DNA from: Rhodococcus opacus
Lineage (GTDB): Bacteria; Actinomycetota; Actinomycetes; Mycobacteriales; Mycobacteriaceae
Length of the DNA stretch: 64,000 nt
Assembly: GCF_012396235.1 (NCBI RefSeq)
Contig: NZ_JAAXPA010000010.1
Coordinates: 186,001 to 250,000, forward strand
Direction of reading: 5' to 3'
Numbering within the stretch: position 1 is the stretch's first letter; every line of letters starts with the position of its first letter. The notes under the pieces are model-generated. The model was given only the letters and a program-made list of their open reading frames with translations. It ran no database searches and was not told where the DNA came from. A program made the translations under genes and the position numbers. Of the stretch, positions 1 to 7,015 are shown in pieces.

Positions 1-85
1 AGGTCGAGTAGTCCGCGCCGGAGACGGATAGCAGATCGCCGTCCGCGACGTCCCACAGGTCTCCGAACGGTCTACGGCCGAAGAG

Positions 86-469
86 TCAATGCCGAGCGTC
101 GTATTCGCGGGACGGTCGGTCACGGGTGGGGTGCTGGGAGCCGAGTGGTCGGCGCTCACCGCGGTGGAGTCGCTTGGTGTGCCTTCGTCGGTCCGTTTCC
201 GTCATGCCACCCCACACACCATAGGGTTCACCCACCGCGAGTGCGTGATCGCGGCACTGTTCGAGCACGGGGCAGGGCAGGCAAATCTGCCGGGCCTGTG
301 CTTCGCGCCGGTTGCGGGCGTGGCCGCGTTCAGCGTCGGGTGAGAAGAACACTGCCAGATCGTTACCACGGCACGCGGCACGTGCCTGCCAGTCACCGGA
401 ATCGCGTGTGACGTTGTCCCTGCGCGTGGGGGAATCGTCGAGGGGCGGAGGATGCGGCATCGTGTTCAT
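86..469 (-). CDS. WhiB-family iron-sulfur transcription factor
   Basis: The 127-residue product has the WhiB layout. Four cysteines (C33, C63, C66, C72) are spaced to hold a [4Fe-4S] cluster, with C-x2-C-x5-C in the second half, and they are followed by the GVWGG turn (84-88) and a basic C-terminal tail that normally contacts DNA or the sigma factor. WhiB proteins bind the primary sigma factor and respond to redox or NO. The ATG overlaps the stop of the upstream ANTAR gene as ATGA (466-469), so the two are probably translationally coupled. A second ATG four codons in is an alternative start. The long proline/arginine-rich N-terminus and basic tail differ from the WhiB1-4 core types, so the subclass is uncertain. 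Confidence 0.9.
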   Translation of the reverse strand: MNTMPHPPPLDDSPTRRDNVTRDSGDWQARAACRGNDLAVFFSPDAERGHARNRREAQARQICLPCPVLEQCRDHALAVGEPYGVWGGMTETDRRRHTKRLHRGERRPLGSQHPTRDRPSREYDARH

Positions 470-756
470 TCGAACACCGCCGGCGTCGTGGGCGCCGCAC
501 GTTGCGGAGGGACCGCAATGCGAGGTTCCTGCTGCTCTCTCCGGCCGTCAACGGCCGATGGCCTGGACAGGACGTGCTCGGCCGCGTTGGCCACGCTGGC
601 GTGGTTGCGGCGGGCAATGTCGAGGAGAGCATCAAAGGCGGCATCCCGGCTGCAGCCATAGTGCTCGGCCAGGAGTGTTGCCGCGGCGGACAGTTGCGGT
701 GCCCGCGCGTTGTCCGAAGGGTCCCGTCCGTCTGCGGCAGCGGTGTCAGTGGGCAT
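466..756 (-). CDS. Stand-alone ANTAR-domain protein (putative RNA-binding regulator)
   Basis: The 96-residue product has one recognisable module at about residues 22-66, with the ANTAR pattern of alternating small and hydrophobic residues ending in an ...AFDALLDIARRN...VANAAEHV helix pair. ANTAR domains bind tandem hexaloop hairpins in nascent RNA and act as antiterminators. Here no GAF or receiver domain precedes it, so any sensory input must come from elsewhere. The start at 756 is chosen because AAGGA lies 7 nt upstream; an in-frame ATG at 804 lacks such a site. The gene overlaps the following whiB-like gene by 4 nt. Family assignment is by motif pattern only. Confidence 0.75.
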   Translation of the reverse strand: MPTDTAAADGRDPSDNARAPQLSAAATLLAEHYGCSRDAAFDALLDIARRNHASVANAAEHVLSRPSAVDGRREQQEPRIAVPPQRAAPTTPAVFE

Positions 757-874
757 GGAGAGTCCTTTCGCTGCGTACGCGGTCCAGGCGGCATGGGCGG
801 CCACGCATCACCGCCGGCGCGGCGGGTTCTCTCTCCAGAGTCGTCGGCGAGACGATCGGAGAACACCGACATTC

Positions 875-891
875 ACCTAGTCATACCTAGG
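875..891. promoter_or_regulatory. Short repeat upstream of the ANTAR-whiB pair
   Basis: ACCTAG occurs twice with a 10-bp period (875-880, 885-890). The same bases form an inverted repeat, CCTAG-6 nt-CTAGG (876-891). It lies about 120 bp upstream of the ANTAR start, so it could be an operator or part of a promoter. No clear -35/-10 pair was assigned. Confidence 0.3.
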
Positions 892-1264
892 CGCGTGGTA
901 CGACGAGATTCAGCATCCGGCCACGATGCGCCACGCGTTGCAGTTCACCGACGCCGTTCGATACGGCGAGTCTCGGCGATCGCCGTGCTGGTCGACTCGG
1001 CGGAAACGACTCGTCCGGGGGTGGTCGGGGGCCGACACCGCCGATGATTGGCGGTGTCGACGAGGTGACCAACGGGACGGCGCCGAGCGATTCCCCCGAA
1101 CCCGAGGCGGCGATGGCGAAACTGTCAACACCTCGATGCTGGGCCGCAACCGGGTGGGTTGACGCAGAACCGACAACGGTCACCCGGTGCGCCGGGGCCG
1201 GGATCCATCGTGCTGACACCTCATTGCGTGGCGACCGAAAGTCCGCACACCGACTGCACATTCC
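892..1264. other. Intergenic stretch with no supported gene
   Basis: No reading frame here, on either strand, shows a recognisable domain, a good ribosome site or actinobacterial third-position GC bias over its length. The bases between the pseudogene and the RidA-like gene (1690-1976) are also empty as far as I can see. Confidence 0.5.
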
Positions 1265-1689
1265 TCACCGGTGTCTGTCGACGACGCGCCCAGACAGTCG
1301 TCGATCCACATGCGGGTGGACCGGTGTGACCACGACAGAGGTCAGACTCCCGATGATGGGCTTCCGGGCACCGGGCTGACGGTGTCGCTGTCCCACGTTG
1401 TCTTCTGATCGGGAGTTGGCGGGGAGTGCTTCAAGTTCAGGGGCGGAGAGACGGCCTCGACGCAGTCCGCTGACGCACAGAGGCAGGTCGTCATGAGGTC
1501 GATGGCGATCGCCACGCACCATGCGTGATCCTCGGGCCACCACAGATGCGCGCTCATTTCGCGAGCGGTGATGCGGCCGGGTTGGTACGTGCCCATTTCT
1601 GGACGAATGGCGCGGTACGCGCTGATCGAATGCAACGGCAGTGGATGGGCCTGAGCTGACCCACGTGCCACGGCGACGGAAGACCGCAC
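1265..1689 (-). pseudogene. Probable frameshifted remnant of a conserved hypothetical protein
   Basis: Read from 1689 leftward, one frame gives a protein-like stretch (ITAREMSAHLWWPEDHAWCV, then AIDLMTTCLCASADCVEAV). At about 1435-1446 the plausible continuation moves to another frame (SAPELEALPANSRSEDNVG), and a later WDSDTVSPV block is again in the first frame. The pieces resemble a short actinobacterial hypothetical protein I recall only loosely. No single frame carries all of it, and there is no convincing start, so it is called a decayed gene. Alternative: chance ORFs in GC-rich DNA. Confidence 0.35.
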
Positions 1690-1976
1690 CTTGCGACTAC
1701 CTCACACACCAGTCGTCGCGTTCGGGAGATACGGGATCTGCACTGCCCGAAACCCGAGCTCGCTGATGGTGGCCCGTGCTCGGCCCTCGGTGTTACTTCC
1801 TTCGGGAAGCCGGTGTTCCTCGAAAGCATCGGGGGCCGCCTGGTGCGAAGCCCCGGGCGGCCCCACCTCCTCGTCCTCGGACCCGCTATGGTGCCGCCCG
1901 GTCGGAAGTCGAGACGGTGCTGATCACGCTGTTGCGTGCGGCGTGAGCGCTGGGTGAGGGGCCGCCTCCGAGTGGG

Positions 1977-2366
1977 TCAGTCGCGGATGACGGCGTCGGC
2001 CTCGATCTCGATGAGCAGGCCGGGGGCGATCAACGCGCTGACCTCCAGGATCGTGGTGGCGGGACGGATTTCGCCGAAGACCTCGCCGTGAGCGATGCCG
2101 GCCTCTTCCCACCGGCTCATGTCGGTGAGGTACATGCGGGTGCGGATGACATCGGTCGTGCTCGCGCCGGCCTCGGTGAGTGCTGCCTCGATTCGGCGCA
2201 GTGCCTCCCGGGTCTGTTCTCCGAGATCGTCTCCACCGACGGGACCGTCGGGGCCTGAGGCTGTGGTGCCTGACACGGACACGAGCTGACCGATCCGCAC
2301 GGCTCGGGAATAGCCGATCTTGGCTTCCCACTCGGAACCGGACGAGACGTTGTTTCTGTTCGACAT
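1977..2366 (-). CDS. RidA/YjgF/UK114-family protein
   Basis: The product of about 129 residues shows the RidA fold pattern: VRIGQLVSVSGTT near the N-terminus, a DLGEQTREALRRIEAALTEAG helix, VIRTRMYLTD, and a C-terminal LIEIEADAV strand. Archetypal RidA hydrolyses reactive enamine/imine intermediates using an Arg in a P-x-R context. Here the equivalent region reads RPATTILEV with Thr at the expected Arg, so it may belong to a Rid subgroup without classical imine deaminase activity. The start could be 2366 or 2375 (two ATGs three codons apart), and neither has a strong ribosome site. It is divergent from the radical SAM gene. Confidence 0.8.
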   Translation of the reverse strand: MSNRNNVSSGSEWEAKIGYSRAVRIGQLVSVSGTTASGPDGPVGGDDLGEQTREALRRIEAALTEAGASTTDVIRTRMYLTDMSRWEEAGIAHGEVFGEIRPATTILEVSALIAPGLLIEIEADAVIRD

Positions 2367-2448
2367 GAGCGACATTGTCGCAAGCGCCGATCCGGCGCTC
2401 ACCAGCGCGGTCGTACTCGACGGTCCGGTCTCCTCGCGGGTCGAAGTC

Positions 2449-2475
2449 TTGACACCGGTTAGAACAAATGTTCGC
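2449..2475 (+). promoter_or_regulatory. -35 element and SOS-box-like LexA site
   Basis: A perfect TTGACA (2449-2454) is followed by TAGAACAAATGTTCGC (2460-2475). The actinobacterial LexA box is TCGAAC-N4-GTTCGA; the site seen here differs by one base in each arm. It sits 8 bp before the radical SAM start codon, in the spacer/-10 zone, where a bound repressor would block transcription. No clear -10 hexamer was assigned. Confidence 0.6.
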
Positions 2476-2483
2476 ATGTACCC

Positions 2484-3527
2484 ATGAGGTGGGATGGGCA
2501 AGCGGTCGACGCCGACGACGGTGCATTGCCGGGGCTGGAGCGCGCCGGGCTCGTGCGCAGCGTGCAGACGCCCGAGTTCGACGGCATCACCTTCCACGAG
2601 GTGCTCTGCAAGAGCGCGCTGAACAAGATGCCCGAGGAGTCGCAACTGCCTTTCCGCTTCACTGTCAACGCTTTTCGCGGATGCTCACACTCGTGTCGCT
2701 ACTGCTTCGCACGGCCCACCCACGAATACCTCGACCTCGACGCGGGCCGCGATTTCGACAGTCAGATCGTCGTGAAGACCAACGTCGCGGCGGTGCTGCG
2801 CAAGGAACTGGGGCGTAGGTCTTGGAAGCGGGAACACGTCGCTCTCGGCACCAACACCGATCCCTATCAGCGAGCGGAGGGCCGGTACCGTCTGATGCCC
2901 GGCATCATTCGGGCGCTGGCCGAATCCGCCACTCCGTTCTCGATACTCACCAAGGGGACGTTGCTGCGGCGCGACCTCCCGCTGCTGACGCTCGCAGCCC
3001 AGCAAGTGCCGGTGAGCATCGGCGTGTCGCTGGCGATCCACGATCCCGACCTCCAGAAGTCGATCGAGCCGGGCACACCCTCGCCGAAGGCGCGCCTCGA
3101 TCTGATCCGGGCGATCACCGACGCCGGACTGCCCTGCAATGTGATGGTGGCCCCCGTCATTCCCTTCCTGACCGATTCGGTACGGCATCTGGACGGTCTA
3201 CTCGAATCGATCGCCGACGCCGGCGCCTCGGGTGTGACCGTCTTCCCGATGCACCTGCGGGGCAGCACCAAAGGCTGGTTCATGAACTGGCTGTCGACGG
3301 AGCATCCCGCGCTCGTCCGTCAATACCGGCAGTTGTACGGGCGGGCGGCCTACGTTCCGCCCGAATACAAGTCGTGGCTGAAGCAGCGAGTCGACCCACT
3401 CGTCGACCGGTACGGTCTGGGCGGCGGGGCGAACCATCGGGAGGCCGGGCGCACCGAGGCCGTCGAGTCCGATCGCGGTGAACCGGTCGGTGTCGGTCGT
3501 CCCGGACCGGCGCTCACTCTGTTCTGA
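2484..3527 (+). CDS. Radical SAM protein (Rv2578c-like)
   Basis: The 347-residue product carries the radical SAM cluster motif C67-x3-C71-x2-C74 (CSHSCRYC), just after an FRFTVNAFRG segment typical of the spore-photoproduct-lyase-like/Rv2578c group. A TIM-barrel pattern follows, including TNTDPYQ and a KGTLLRRD strand. The family cleaves S-adenosylmethionine reductively. The substrate of this group is unknown, and a DNA-damage link is inferred from the SOS-like box upstream. The start at ATG 2484 is the first in frame after that box. The 3' end overlaps the convergent split-barrel gene by 14 bp. Confidence 0.85.
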   Translation: MRWDGQAVDADDGALPGLERAGLVRSVQTPEFDGITFHEVLCKSALNKMPEESQLPFRFTVNAFRGCSHSCRYCFARPTHEYLDLDAGRDFDSQIVVKTNVAAVLRKELGRRSWKREHVALGTNTDPYQRAEGRYRLMPGIIRALAESATPFSILTKGTLLRRDLPLLTLAAQQVPVSIGVSLAIHDPDLQKSIEPGTPSPKARLDLIRAITDAGLPCNVMVAPVIPFLTDSVRHLDGLLESIADAGASGVTVFPMHLRGSTKGWFMNWLSTEHPALVRQYRQLYGRAAYVPPEYKSWLKQRVDPLVDRYGLGGGANHREAGRTEAVESDRGEPVGVGRPGPALTLF

Positions 3528-3936
3528 CGTGAACGGTCCGCCTCGGCTCGTACCATTCGGCGCCGGCAGGTTCTCCCGCCATGTTCCAGCTCCACGAGAT
3601 GGTCGGTGCGATGCGCACGTAGAGACCGGGACCGACCATTCCGTCCCGCTCCACCGGCTGATCGGCCGTGCCGTAGACCCGGATGGATCGCGCGACGAAC
3701 GGCTCGAACGACACCAGGTCGTCGACGACCAGCGACACCTTGTCGTTCCCGGCCCGGATGTTCCGGAACTTGCGGGTACCGGTGACGGACGGTCCGGAAC
3801 CTCCCACCCAGAAGTCCGTTCCGTCGAACTCGAACGCGAGGGGAACCACGTCGGGTTGCCCGTCTGCGCCCACGGTGGCGACGCGGGCGATCGGCTGCGA
3901 CCGCAGGTAGGCGATCTCTTCGTCCGTGAACGACAT
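3514..3936 (-). CDS. PPOX-class split-barrel F420/FMN-dependent protein
   Basis: The 140-residue product fits a small flavin/F420 split-barrel protein. It starts with an EIAYLRSQPIARVATVGADG segment (the usual N-terminal helix and first strand), followed by PDVVPLAFEFDG, KFRNIRAGNDKVSLVVDD and IRVYGTADQP. Relatives reduce small molecules with F420H2 or bind FMN. It is about the usual length for the Rv1155/Rv2074 type. GAGGAG lies just before the ATG at 3936. The gene is convergent with and slightly overlaps the radical SAM gene. The substrate cannot be told from sequence. Confidence 0.85.
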   Translation of the reverse strand: MSFTDEEIAYLRSQPIARVATVGADGQPDVVPLAFEFDGTDFWVGGSGPSVTGTRKFRNIRAGNDKVSLVVDDLVSFEPFVARSIRVYGTADQPVERDGMVGPGLYVRIAPTISWSWNMAGEPAGAEWYEPRRTVHVRTE

Positions 3937-4061
3937 GGAAACTCCTCGAAGTCAACCGATGTTCCTGCGTCGACACTAGCCAAGCGGACGAGTAACGCTC
4001 CCCGCATTCCCGGAGACAAGGGGAGAGGGGTTCGCCCGACGCACAACGACCGAGGAGCGCC

Positions 4062-4517
4062 ATGCCTGTGGGAAATCTGGTTGTCCGATCGGCGGTGGTG
4101 GGTTCGCTCGCCGCGGCCGCACTGCTCGGTGCACCGGCCGCCGCCGCGGCGGATACGGCGACCCTGACCCCCACCTACACGATCGGCCACGGTCTGAGCC
4201 CTGGCGACATCAGCGTGTGCGGAGGGCGGATCGACGCCCAGGCGTCGTCCGACTACCCGGAGCCGCACGGGCCGAACTACGTTCTGTTGAAGACGTACTT
4301 CGTGGGCACCTCCCGGGTCTGCCTGGTCGACGGAACCCTGCACTGGCGCAACCTCGACACCGGCGCCTCCGGAACGAAGCAGTGGGCGTTGAGCGGATGG
4401 GACGGTCCGGGCGCACCGACAGCCGTGTACTTCGATCCGGGGCCGGGCCGGGTCGGCATCGAGATCACCACCAGCACCCCGAACATTCCGGGTCGGGGCG
4501 AGTTCACCGCGTCCTGA
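4062..4517 (+). CDS. Small exported protein of unknown function
   Basis: The 151-residue product begins with a clear signal peptide: a short polar start, a hydrophobic stretch SAVVGSLAAAALLGAPAAAA and a probable AxA-type cleavage near residue 30. The mature part of about 120 residues has two cysteines (in DISVCGG and SRVCLVDG) that could form one disulfide, and many aromatic and glycine residues suggesting a beta-rich secreted fold. GAGGAG lies before the ATG. I do not recognise the family. It is convergent with the SRPBCC gene, 17 bp apart, and no terminator hairpin stands out between them. Confidence 0.75.
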   Translation: MPVGNLVVRSAVVGSLAAAALLGAPAAAAADTATLTPTYTIGHGLSPGDISVCGGRIDAQASSDYPEPHGPNYVLLKTYFVGTSRVCLVDGTLHWRNLDTGASGTKQWALSGWDGPGAPTAVYFDPGPGRVGIEITTSTPNIPGRGEFTAS

Positions 4518-4534
4518 GCGTCGTTGCCGCGGGT

Positions 4535-5251
4535 TCAGGCGAACACGTTGTCCAGCCAGGACTGCCACGCGTCCTGCGACTTCTCCTGGTCGGCACCCGC
4601 GGCGAACAGGTGGTGCGCCGCGTCGACCGTCCCGCCGAACGCGTTCCGGCCGTAGAACCGGTACAGCGCATCGGCGGTCCGGATGCCGATGAAATGCGGC
4701 GTCAGGTAGTCGACGACGCCGTCGACGGTGCCGAAACCGGGGACGTCGACGGACACGGTGTCGCCGGTGGTCGAGGTGTCGGTCAGGCCGAGCGCGCCGC
4801 GGAGGGTGGCCATTGCGCCGGGACCGGTGGACGTATCCGGGCCGCCGGTCGTGATGTAGGTGGCCGCCCGGCCTGCGAAGTACTGGACGTACTGGCAGAG
4901 GCTGTGAAGGTAGAACGTGGTGTGCTTGTCGGCGCCGTCGTACTGCGCGTCCCAGTCGTCGGTGAAGATGCCGCTGTGGACGTAGCGCAGCGCCGCGGTT
5001 CCGCCGTCGCGGGCCTCGATGAGGTATTCGAGGGCGTTGAACCAGCCGTCGGGACCTTCCTGGCGCACGGCGAACTTCTGCGGCGGCTCCCACGCGACGA
5101 CGGTCGGGTCGTCCGGTCCCTCGCTGCCGACGCCGGGATCGAGTTCGGAGGGGAACATCCACCCGCCGGTGCCGCTGGTGACGGCGGCGAACACCTCTTC
5201 CGGGGTGGCGTTCAGGACGACCTCGCGGCGAATCTCGAAGTTCTCGGACAT
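4535..5251 (-). CDS. SRPBCC (AHSA1/START-like) domain protein
   Basis: The 238-residue product opens with FEIRREVVLNATPEEVFAAV, a classic SRPBCC first strand and helix. It continues through GPDDPTVVAWEPPQKFAVRQ and YLIEARDGGTAALRYVHSGI in the order expected for an Aha1-type ligand-binding fold. A C-terminal extension of about 80 residues is more alpha-helical. Such genes often follow an ArsR-type regulator, as here: the regulator ends 2 bp upstream and a GAGGAG site spans the junction, so they form one transcript. The ligand is unknown. Confidence 0.85.
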   Translation of the reverse strand: MSENFEIRREVVLNATPEEVFAAVTSGTGGWMFPSELDPGVGSEGPDDPTVVAWEPPQKFAVRQEGPDGWFNALEYLIEARDGGTAALRYVHSGIFTDDWDAQYDGADKHTTFYLHSLCQYVQYFAGRAATYITTGGPDTSTGPGAMATLRGALGLTDTSTTGDTVSVDVPGFGTVDGVVDYLTPHFIGIRTADALYRFYGRNAFGGTVDAAHHLFAAGADQEKSQDAWQSWLDNVFA

Positions 5252-5253
5252 GG

Positions 5254-5880
5254 CTAGCTCTCCTCGTGGCGGTTGTCGGGTGACTTCGCTTGCTCGGACG
5301 GTGTTTTCAGGCTGGGGTGCAGTGCGACGACGAGTCGGTGTCTGCGGCCGTTCGGGGCGTTCTCGTCGTGGTATCGGGCCACCAGGTGCTTCACGGACTC
5401 GCCGAGTTCGTCGGCGAAGGCGGACCGGTCGGCCGCGGACGCGAACCGGATGTCGCTGTCGATCGCGTAGGTGGCCAGCGGCTGACGCGCCGCCGTGGCA
5501 CCGGCGATCAGCTCGCCGACCTCACGCACCAGGCGCGCGGCCAGTGCCACCAGCCAGCGGGCCGACAGTTGGTCCGGCGACCGGTCGGGATCGGGGGCGA
5601 GGGCGGCGAACGCAGCGGGGGAGATGACGTACGACGCCGCGGTGGCCTGGAAGACCCGTTCGGTGACGTTGCCCTTCTTGCGTTCCTCGACGAGTTCGAC
5701 GAGGCCGTGCTCCTCGAGCGCCCGCAGGTGGTAGTTGGCCTTCTGTCGCGTCAATCCGACCGTCGCGGCGATGGAACTCGCCGAACCGGGTTCGGCCAGC
5801 GCCGCCAGCAGCCGTGCCCGGACCGGGTCCAGGGAGATCTCGGCGGCGCCCGCTTGATCGATCACTGCTACGTCCAACAT
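5254..5880 (-). CDS. ArsR-like winged-helix transcriptional regulator
   Basis: The 208-residue product has an N-terminal winged-helix domain at about residues 15-80: DPVRARLLAALAEPGSASSI, then a recognition helix around GLTRQKANYHLRALEEHGLV and a wing VEERKKGNVTERVFQ. The C-terminal half is a helical domain of unknown ligand. This architecture is common beside SRPBCC genes, and it lies 2 bp before one. It probably regulates the pair itself through the palindrome directly upstream (5896-5933). No cysteine cluster for metal sensing is evident. Confidence 0.85.
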   Translation of the reverse strand: MLDVAVIDQAGAAEISLDPVRARLLAALAEPGSASSIAATVGLTRQKANYHLRALEEHGLVELVEERKKGNVTERVFQATAASYVISPAAFAALAPDPDRSPDQLSARWLVALAARLVREVGELIAGATAARQPLATYAIDSDIRFASAADRSAFADELGESVKHLVARYHDENAPNGRRHRLVVALHPSLKTPSEQAKSPDNRHEES

Positions 5881-5895
5881 GCGTCAACTCTCGCA

Positions 5896-5933
5896 CCGAC
5901 AGTAAATTCTGTCAAGACAAATATAATTGTCGG
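5896..5933. promoter_or_regulatory. Nested palindromic operator before the ArsR-like regulator
   Basis: Outer arms CCGACA (5896-5901) and TGTCGG (5928-5933) enclose a second inverted repeat, TGTC-AA-GACA (5910-5919). On the minus strand, TTGACA inside the inner repeat can serve as a -35 for the regulator gene whose ATG is at 5880. The AT-rich centre in a GC-rich background supports a promoter/operator, likely autoregulatory. Confidence 0.55.
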
Positions 5934-5945
5934 TGATGCAAGTGG

Positions 5946-6872
5946 TCAGCGCAGCGCCGGCGGAGTGTTCAGATCGCGTGCCGAATAGGTGTCGCAGGCC
6001 TGGACCTGACCCGTCCGGTACCCGGTGGCGAACCACTTCTGGCGCTGCTCCGAGGAGCCGTGCGTCCAGCCCTCCGGATTCACCCGAGCGCCCGCGGACT
6101 GCTGGATCCGGTCGTCACCGACCGACGAGGCGGCGGAGAGGGCGTCGTCGATATCGGTGTCGGTGAGGGGGTTCAGGAACGGCGGCCCACCGTCGGGGCC
6201 GGGGAGGGTATCGGCGTAGTGGGCCCACACGCCCGCGTAGCAGTCGGCCTGCAACTCGGTTCGCACCGCGGCCGAGTCGGCGCCCCGCGGGTCGGCCTGC
6301 GCCCGCCCGATGTCGCCGAGCTGGTTCTGGATGTGATGGCCGAACTCGTGCGCCACGACGTACTCCTGTGCCAGCGGTCCGCCGCTGGACCCGAAGCGGT
6401 CGACGAGGAGCTGGAAGAAGCTGGTGTCGAAGTACGCCGTCGAGTCCGCCGGGCAGTAGAACGGTCCGACCTCGCTGGTGGCGTTGCCGCAGCCGGTGTT
6501 GACCGAACCGGAGAACAGCACGACCTCCGGCGGCACGTACGCCGTGCCGGTCTGTGGCGCGAGTTCCTGCTGCCACACGGAGTCGAGACTGCCTGCGGTG
6601 AACACCACCCGGCAGTTCACGTCGCGGTTGGCGTCCGCGCCGGTCTCGCATCCGGCGAGGCCGGCGCCGGAATTCTGGCCGGCGGAATCGGTGGTGCCGC
6701 TGAGGCCGCCGAGCAGCGAGCCGGGATCGCCGCCGAGGAGCAGTGCGAGGACCAGCACGATCAGACCGCCGGCGCCGCCGCCCATCGCGAACTTGCCGCC
6801 GAGACCACCGCCGCCCCCGCCCCCGACCGACACCCGGCCGGAGTCCATTCGGGCGCCCTCGTTGAAGGTCAT
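5946..6872 (-). CDS. Membrane-anchored neutral zinc metallopeptidase (YpfJ-like)
   Basis: The 308-residue product has a glycine-rich cytoplasmic start, one transmembrane segment (GGLIVLVLALLLGG, about residues 35-48) and an external domain. The zinc motif is HEFGHHIQN, followed by ELQADCYAGVWAHYAD, whose Glu is the usual third ligand. This matches the YpfJ/Rv2575-type neutral zinc metallopeptidase family of about 290-310 residues. The substrate is unknown. Several cysteines in the external part (GCETGAD, VNCRVV, TGCGNA, FYCPAD) may form disulfides. It is 65 bp upstream of the ArsR-like gene on the same strand but separated by that gene's operator. Confidence 0.9.
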   Translation of the reverse strand: MTFNEGARMDSGRVSVGGGGGGGLGGKFAMGGGAGGLIVLVLALLLGGDPGSLLGGLSGTTDSAGQNSGAGLAGCETGADANRDVNCRVVFTAGSLDSVWQQELAPQTGTAYVPPEVVLFSGSVNTGCGNATSEVGPFYCPADSTAYFDTSFFQLLVDRFGSSGGPLAQEYVVAHEFGHHIQNQLGDIGRAQADPRGADSAAVRTELQADCYAGVWAHYADTLPGPDGGPPFLNPLTDTDIDDALSAASSVGDDRIQQSAGARVNPEGWTHGSSEQRQKWFATGYRTGQVQACDTYSARDLNTPPALR

Positions 6873-7015
6873 GTGTCGTCGCTTTCTCGTGAGTTTTCCG
6901 GTGCGTGCCGATCGAGCCTCGCACGTGAAGCGGGTATGCGTTTCCGCTCACGCACGGTGTCTCCGTAGGATCTCAGCCAACGAAGTAGCTTGCCCCATGT
7001 TTCGAAAGGAATCCC

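Noticed and set aside
3198-5162. A 654-codon minus-strand frame crossing several genes
   Set aside because: It spans the split-barrel, exported and SRPBCC genes in the wrong frame.
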